Shown here one piece after another: positions 58,546 to 64,000 of a DNA stretch of 64,000 bases. Made by a program: the position numbers and the translations under genes. A model generated the notes under the pieces. It did not search any database, was not told where the DNA came from, and worked only from the letters and a program-made list of their open reading frames with translations. Numbering within the stretch: the stretch's first letter is position 1; each line of letters opens with the position of its first letter. Location of the stretch: NCBI GenBank assembly GCA_036850595.1, contig CM072148.1:24107352-24171351 (forward strand), written 5' to 3'. Source of the stretch: Rhyacichthys aspro (Eukaryota; Chordata; Actinopteri; Gobiiformes; Rhyacichthyidae).

Positions 58546-59800
58546 GATGAAGTTCATCTGAGCAGAGAGTTGGGAATAGGCCTTCTCGTGGCTCTTCGTA
58601 GCTTCCTTTAACTCCTTTTGGAGCAACTTGTTTGTTGTTGATGAATCCGTTGTCCAAGGACATGAATGGCAACACGAACTGCAAATGCCTCTCAGGCAAC
58701 AGGCAAATGACTCACAAGGCAGATCCGGACTCGGAATGATGTTTGAGTCTTTAATGTAAACCAGACAAAGATATCCAAATAACAGTCCAAAATCCAAAGT
58801 CATAGAGCAATGAGAGACAAAGATTAGAGACTTCAAAATAAAACAGGAATCAAGACAAAGTGCATAAAAAGATAAACTTAACCAGATCAAAAGGGAGAGA
58901 CATGACATATGATGTGTTGAAACTGGGGATGCGCCAATCCAATGGAAACTAGTGCCAATATAGACAAAAAAGCTGGAGTAAATCGGAGTAAATACATAGA
59001 TCCAATTTACTATGTGTAACTGTCTGTGGCGCGTACTCGGTCAGGTCTTAGGGGGAGATGACATGATGGAGCCACTCAAATCAGCAGTGTGGAGATTTAC
59101 TTTTATTATAAACTACTCAATTGTTATTGAGTACAACGTGCCGCACACTGCAGCTGCCGTCTCTGTCGCTCAGACTGAGACAACAGCAGCATAGGGAATG
59201 CTCTCACTCACAGACATGGAGCTGCAAGCTCATGAGCACAGCAGGGTTCAGCTGAATCAGGGAGAAGGGAACGTACGAAGCGCGATATATCCACCTGCTT
59301 TGTCCACACTTGTTGTTAACTGCTTTTTTTTATTGGTGAAAAGTCTGGACTGCAGGCAGGCCATTCCAGTACCCAGACGCTCTCTACTTCGCTGTCATGC
59401 TGTTGTAAAGGCTGCACAATGTGGACAGACTCCTTATTATTATTAATTTCACTATAATTTGAGTATTCTTTCTATTATTATATTGTAAAAATATATATTA
59501 TGATAACACACACTTAGACTGTTTCAACATGAATAATAATATTAACATTTATAATAACAATTGAAACAAATAATCTAATTACTACACTCATATCAATCTA
59601 TGATTATGAAATAAATCTAACAAAACTTGTTTGTTATGACAGAGACCAGAATAACCCCCAAGGCAGACACAAAAGAAGGTTTAGCAAGTTTTATTGTGGT
59701 ACGTCCAAACCACAAATGGATGCTCGGCCACTCAAGCCAATGCCTCCACTCCTCTAAAGCCATTTTCACAGCCAGTAGCTATGGTTGCAGACATTATAAT
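58546..59800. other. Repeat-rich sequence, mostly unassigned
   Basis: 58923-59440 begins GGGGATGCGCCAATCC, reminiscent of a common fish hAT-like end; no second end found. Confidence 0.35.
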
Positions 59801-59819
59801 GCCTCTCAGCAGTAGACAA

Positions 59820-60100
59820 CCGGCGGAAGAACAATGCACATGGATGAAGTTGTCCATCCGGATAGAAACTTTGAGACAGTACAGGCACCCACTCCAGACT
59901 CAGAGGCATCCACCGCAACGATAAACTGCCGTGTGGGGTCAGGATTCCTCAAAACAGTGAACAGTGTTTTAACAGTGATATCATTAAGCCCTCGGAAATC
60001 AACACAAGGTCTCAAAGTCAGATCTTTCTTCAAAACAAAAAAGGGAAATAGGGAAAGGCCACGAAGGACACACAGATGCATCCTTGGTATTTTGGCCAAA
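59820..60100 (-). pseudogene. Ty3/gypsy RT-RNase H relic with internal deletion
   Basis: - strand ORF has LTLRPCVDFRGLNDITVK (RT start) joined directly to TVLRNPDPTRQFIVAVDASE and SGVGA (RNase H start). The RT palm with its catalytic aspartates is absent. Confidence 0.78.
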
Positions 60101-60289
60101 AGGAGGACTCAGTCCTTGGGAGGGGGTTTGGAACCAAATGAAACACACCTTCAGCTGCTGGTTTCCTCCTGAGGACTCCTTCCAAGGAAGGATCCTGGCA
60201 ATTGGGAAACAGCCAAGAAAACAGAAACAAGAGGAAGGGGGAAACAAGACACAGGAGGGAGGAGACACTAACCTTCTCACATCGAACTG

Positions 60290-61330
60290 TGTTCCTTATG
60301 TCCAGTCTACTATGTAATCTGTTTTTGTTGCTGTTACGGCTGAAAAACCCGCTTCATAAAGATAAGTTGATGGAAATGAAAGCAGGGTTTTTAGAGCTTT
60401 TTATCTCAGGATATTCTTCCCAGACTTTTCTCTAGAATGTTCTAAGGTTTGAAGTAGTATTGAATATAGATTTCAGGCCATCGTCATTTGCTATCTCAAG
60501 CAGCTGGTCGTCCTCACGCACGGATAAAGCCGATATTCACCTGGCTTGTTCAAAATGGCTTACGGACCCATTCATTCCCAGTTCGAGAGTCTTTTGTGGT
60601 TTGGAAATAACGCTCAAACTCTTAAACAAGCTGAGACAGGTGATCCTGCTCTAGCTGGGAGAAAGAGGGTCCTGGTGCTGTCTCCCCCGAAGTCTCTGCT
60701 AATAATGGGAACATTTCAAATACTCTTGAGCTTACACGCTGTCCCCACTTTTTCAGTTTGGTTTTGAATGCAAACATTTCTGTCCACTTGAAAACTCTGC
60801 TTTGATTTCTCCTTGAAGTGATAGGGTAGTTTGTTGAGTAGGTTAAATATGTTACACAAGTGAGCAAGTTTGTCAACCCAGTCCGCTACTGAAATGTGTC
60901 ACACACCGATAAAATGACATGTAGTTACTCAAAGACTTGAGTAGCTCTGCAGCTTTGGTGTTAGTTGGCAACAATAATGTGCAAAGCATATCCTCATGTA
61001 CGTCTTCTTGAAACATATATTGCACAAAAACAAGCATTATTGCCCTGTTCTAAATGTCATTTGTCAACCTGATTAATCCTCTTTCTTTTTGTTGGAAGTG
61101 GTGACTTCTGTTGTCTCATCATTGGGCTTTTCAAGAAGCTCTCCAGAGATAACTGTCTTTTGCTCATTTTTGCTCGGTTCAATGTGTTGGCTTGGCGGCA
61201 CAAAACACCTGGACTATCGTGAACGTCTATAAAATAAAAATCCATTAAAATTTGTTTTTTTCTGTGCGGACCAATAGAAAATGAGCCATGGACCAGTCGA
61301 GGTCCACAGACCGGTCTCTATATAGTCCCC
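60290..61330 (-). pseudogene. hAT transposase relic (ZBED5/FAM200-like)
   Basis: - strand: MSKRQLSLESFLKSPMM leader (61057-61170), then FKTKLKKWGQRVSSRVFEMF and LAETSGETAPGPSFSQL (60640-60790), then YEAGFSAVTATK of the C-terminal dimerisation domain (near 60310-60400). The order is that of domesticated-type hAT transposases; the catalytic middle is deleted and stops are present. The 5' end near 61330 has ACCGGTCTGTGG-type terminal sequence. Confidence 0.78.
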
Positions 61331-61333
61331 AAT

Positions 61334-61705
61334 ATCAGGGATTCTCAAACTGGGGTCCAGGGACTCCTGGAGGTTCACAAGGCATTGGCATTGCAAATAA
61401 ATAAACATAGTTATGCCATATCATTTAAAAAAAAACTATGAATGGGAACCACTATGCCAATAAAACAAACTTACATAAAGTTTAGGACTGAAGCCCAGAC
61501 TCTAAGAGGTGAGTCATGCAAACTTTTGGTCCTCCCCTTTCCTACCACTTACCTCTGTGAATCATCATTTTCTACTTTGACTGCGATGAAGAATAATGAT
61601 CTCATTGTGGAAGATGATCTTAGAGCCTGTTTGTTATCCATCCCTCCAAGAATACAGAAGTTGCATAACGAGAGACAGGCTCATCCTTTGTTACTGTAGT
61701 GAGTT
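61334..61705 (+). pseudogene. Second hAT relic, dimerisation domain
   Basis: Starts with CAGGGATTCTCAAACTGGGG, a hAT-like end, and continues with an ORF (61442-61699) encoding VLPFPTTYLCESSFSTLTAM and LLSIPPRIQKLHNERQAHP, the hAT C-terminal dimerisation motif. Almost the whole transposase between is lost. Opposite orientation to its neighbour. Confidence 0.75.
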
Positions 61706-62670
61706 ATTGATGTGAGTAATGAGTGAATTAACTTGATAATGAGTGTAATGAGTGTATGATAAGAGTGTAATAAACCCTGAAGCAAATATTTATGATGAGG
61801 CTCAGTTATTAACACCATTCTGTTGTTCAGTTTTCTGCCAAAAATGTAATATATTAAAAATCAATATTTTCATTATGTTAAAGTTGAACCAAATAGGTAC
61901 GCTTTAAACTGGTTTTAAACAAACTGGATTCATTAGGACAGTTCCAGTCTTGTTCCTGTTAATTTTTTGGAAAACTTAAGATTTGATTTTTTTTTTTTAC
62001 CTTTACTTAACCAAGACAATCCCACTGAGATTACAAACTGGCCACATTGTGCATGTTTTTGGAAAAGAGATCGAACCCTGTGAGGCAGGGTGTGAACCAG
62101 ACCACAAGCACATTCAAAGCCTTAGCAATTTGAAGTTGAACATTTTTCTGAAATTGTGAGTTGTTTTTCACAGATCAGCGAACCTCTGCATATCTTTACT
62201 TCTGTCTTTCTAAAGTGCTTCATTTATATCCAATCTTAAACTCCATCTGTTGCCAAATTTTATGAAATAGTAAAATGTCTCAGATTCAAGACCTGATATG
62301 TTGTTTATGATGTATTGTGAATAAAGTATAGATTTATGAGATTTGCAAATCATTGCATTGTGTTTTTATTTTTTTGGAATTGGATTTGTAAAGATGCAGC
62401 TTGATTCAGAGAAAACCATCTTTAAATCTTTTATATTATTTTTATTTCTGTTGAGCTAACTAAGCAAATTTCTCCTCTGCTGCAACAGTGGAAGACACTG
62501 ATCGATGCATGTTACTTTCAGTGCCTCATCTCAATGTGTGTTACACACGCACCCACTGGATGTGTTTCAGATCCGCTGCGCAGGAGAGCGGTGCCCCGAG
62601 CAGCTCAAAAGAGCATGCACATGAAATACGAGATGGCACAATAAAAGCCACTGATGATGTTTATTCAGAA
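61706..62670. other. AT-rich non-genic sequence
   Basis: 61905-61960 has TTTAAACTGGTTTTAAACAA-type words like the 7-kb repeat family; otherwise nothing recognised. Confidence 0.4.
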
Positions 62671-62674
62671 GAAG

Positions 62675-63775
62675 AAGGTTATTTCCACCAGAGTTTGGGG
62701 TTTTAGCTAGTTTCACAAATATATTTTTTTCCTAGTCTTCAACACCATCTTCAGCTTTGCTTTTGGAGAAGTCCAGAGTCAGGGCAGAGTGAGGAGAAGA
62801 GAGCAGCTCACACCTCAGAGGCATGTGTTTTATCAAAACTATATTATAGTAACTATTTATGTCCCACACCAGACTTGTCCAGGCTGCCTCTAGAAGGATG
62901 AAGAACAAGAGGAAGAGAACACTGCTATAGACAAAACATCATCATCCATTTATTCAGACCCACATTCAATATACAGTCCACAGACTGAACAGAGAAAAAG
63001 TATCATGATGTATGAAGTATTTATTTGGTTTATTGTCATGTTTCACATAACCATGTCAAATACAGCTGATTAGAACTGGATTGTCTCGTTTGAATGTTCA
63101 CAATACAGTAAAGGTGATCTACTGTAAAAATGGTCAGACTACTTCTACTTTTCTAGAACAGAGTCATGTTAAGTGAGTGTGTTGTGTATAAAACTCCAAA
63201 GCAGTTCCTCTGAGTGCAGCGGTGAAGTGGAGCAGCAGCAGGCTGTAGACTGAGGCCTCTGTGGAGAGTCTCCTTCAATGATGTAGCTGCAGGTCTCTGT
63301 CTCATGTAGTTGGACTGTCTGTACATTTTACAGATGCGGGTTGTAGGCTGTGATTGTAGGAGCTCTACAGAAGTTGTCCGGTTTAACCTTCTCTTCTCTT
63401 CCTAAATGAGCAGAAAAAATAGAGAATATAGACTTTATAAATCTGTAAAATAACGACTAAACCACTGTGGGCAACAGCCTTTATATGTGTTACTGTATGT
63501 TACACTTTTATTCTCTATTTACACTTTCCAAACCCTTACTGTGATGTAATATGCCTTGGTTTTTGAACTTTTATTTGCTTGATTATTTCAATAAGTGTAT
63601 CCACTGTTCTAATTCTAATAAAGCATTATCTTGTCCTGTGTTCACAAATCTGAGCACAGCACTGACAGAAACTAAAGTCAAATGTTTTGGACAAAGCATT
63701 ACCTGTTACAGCTCCTGTTGTGTCCCTCTGATGGTTCACATACTGTCCAGTGCTTCATGGAGGGTAAAGGTCAGC
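62675..63775 (+). repeat. Duplicated segment, copy 2, with ~740-bp intervening block
   Basis: 62680-62718 matches 52655-52695 and 63465-63775 matches 52705-52985; the 62720-63460 block is absent from copy 1. Contains AATAAAGCATTATCTT. No ORF with recognisable motif. Confidence 0.8.
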
Positions 63776-64000
63776 ATCAACAGCAGCTGGACACAGAAAC
63801 AAGCTGTAAATGACTGTAAACCAAGCTTATACAGAAGAACACAATAACAATGCGTTGACAAGCAGCTTCTAAAATACATTATTACAAAACATATATTGCT
63901 CTGACAAAAGAGACACTAGTTTGTAGAGCTATAAACCTTGACAGAAACAATACTTAATAATTTACTTCAGTGTCTTTGCGGCTGATGGAGGGTAAAGGTA
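63776..64000. other. Unassigned right edge
   Basis: GGAGGGTAAAGGT occurs at 63760 and again at 63985, hinting that a further repeat unit continues past the window. Confidence 0.4.

Noticed and set aside
58276..58908. - strand ORF starting MSCLSLLIWLSLSFYALCLD, considered as the pdgfb signal-peptide exon
   Set aside because: It runs into gypsy gag sequence and has no donor of the right phase after the hydrophobic stretch.
1..64000. CRISPR array, operon or prokaryotic defence system
   Set aside because: No regularly spaced repeats; spliced vertebrate genes and fish retroelements show this is animal nuclear DNA.

Overview
The window reads as a gene-poor, repeat-dense stretch of a ray-finned (teleost) fish chromosome. 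Evidence: split vertebrate genes with GT-AG introns, and a mix of repeats typical of fish genomes (Tc1/mariner, hAT, piggyBac, L2, Rex1-like, RTE/Rex3-like and L1 LINEs, Ty3/gypsy chromovirus-like and BEL/Pao relics, short inverted-repeat elements). The species cannot be fixed from sequence alone. No bacterial features, CRISPR arrays, rRNA genes or intact tRNA genes were seen.

Two host genes are convincing. At the left edge (1-6235, + strand) lie the PX, SH3 and PB1 exons of ncf4 (p40phox), a cytosolic subunit of the phagocyte NADPH oxidase; the gene starts before the window and one short linker exon was not located. At 46429-52011 on the - strand lie four coding exons of a pdgfb-type platelet-derived growth factor (propeptide, processing site, cystine-knot domain, long C-terminal tail); the signal-peptide exon lies upstream (>52011) and was not found. 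NCF4 and PDGFB are both on human chromosome 22q, so their linkage here fits an old vertebrate block. A third locus (29446-34690, - strand) is a SAMD3-like gene of a type common in fish: nine exon-like pieces with mostly matching splice phases, but in-frame stops and an L2 LINE in an intron make it look like a pseudogene.

Layout: 1-6.4 kb ncf4; 6.8-7.4 kb internally repeated AT-rich sequence; 8.5-11.8 kb a complete 3.26-kb Tc1/mariner-type element with a three-exon transposase, carrying a hAT-type element in one intron; 12.5-13.2 kb L2 endonuclease fragment; 13.3-15.0 kb BEL/Pao pol relic; 15.2-16.2 kb second copy of the 7-kb repeat family; 16.6-17.6 kb gypsy integrase relic; 17.8-20.2 kb stacked short inverted-repeat elements; 22.4 and 25.8-26.3 kb tyrosine-recombinase-like fragments; 24.7-25.4 kb inverted-repeat element; 26.5 kb THAP-domain ORF; 27.5-29.0 kb gypsy gag-pol relic; 29.4-34.7 kb SAMD3-like pseudogene with L2; 35.1-37.4 kb zinc-finger/transposase-like unit; 37.4-42.4 kb mostly unassigned with a TTAA-flanked element at 40.8-41.8 kb and an orphan exon candidate at 42.2 kb; 42.4-43.5 kb RTE; 44.4-46.4 kb L1; 46.4-52.0 kb pdgfb with a piggyBac relic in its intron; 53.2-53.8 kb pogo-like short element; 54.5-56.0 kb Rex1/L2-like LINE; 57.3-60.1 kb gypsy relics; 60.3-61.7 kb two abutting hAT relics; 52.6 and 63.5 kb a shared unique-looking duplicated segment.

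Functionally only ncf4 (innate immunity oxidase) and pdgfb (secreted growth factor) look alive. The rest is a record of successive insertions, several of which can be ordered because one element interrupts another with a target-site duplication.
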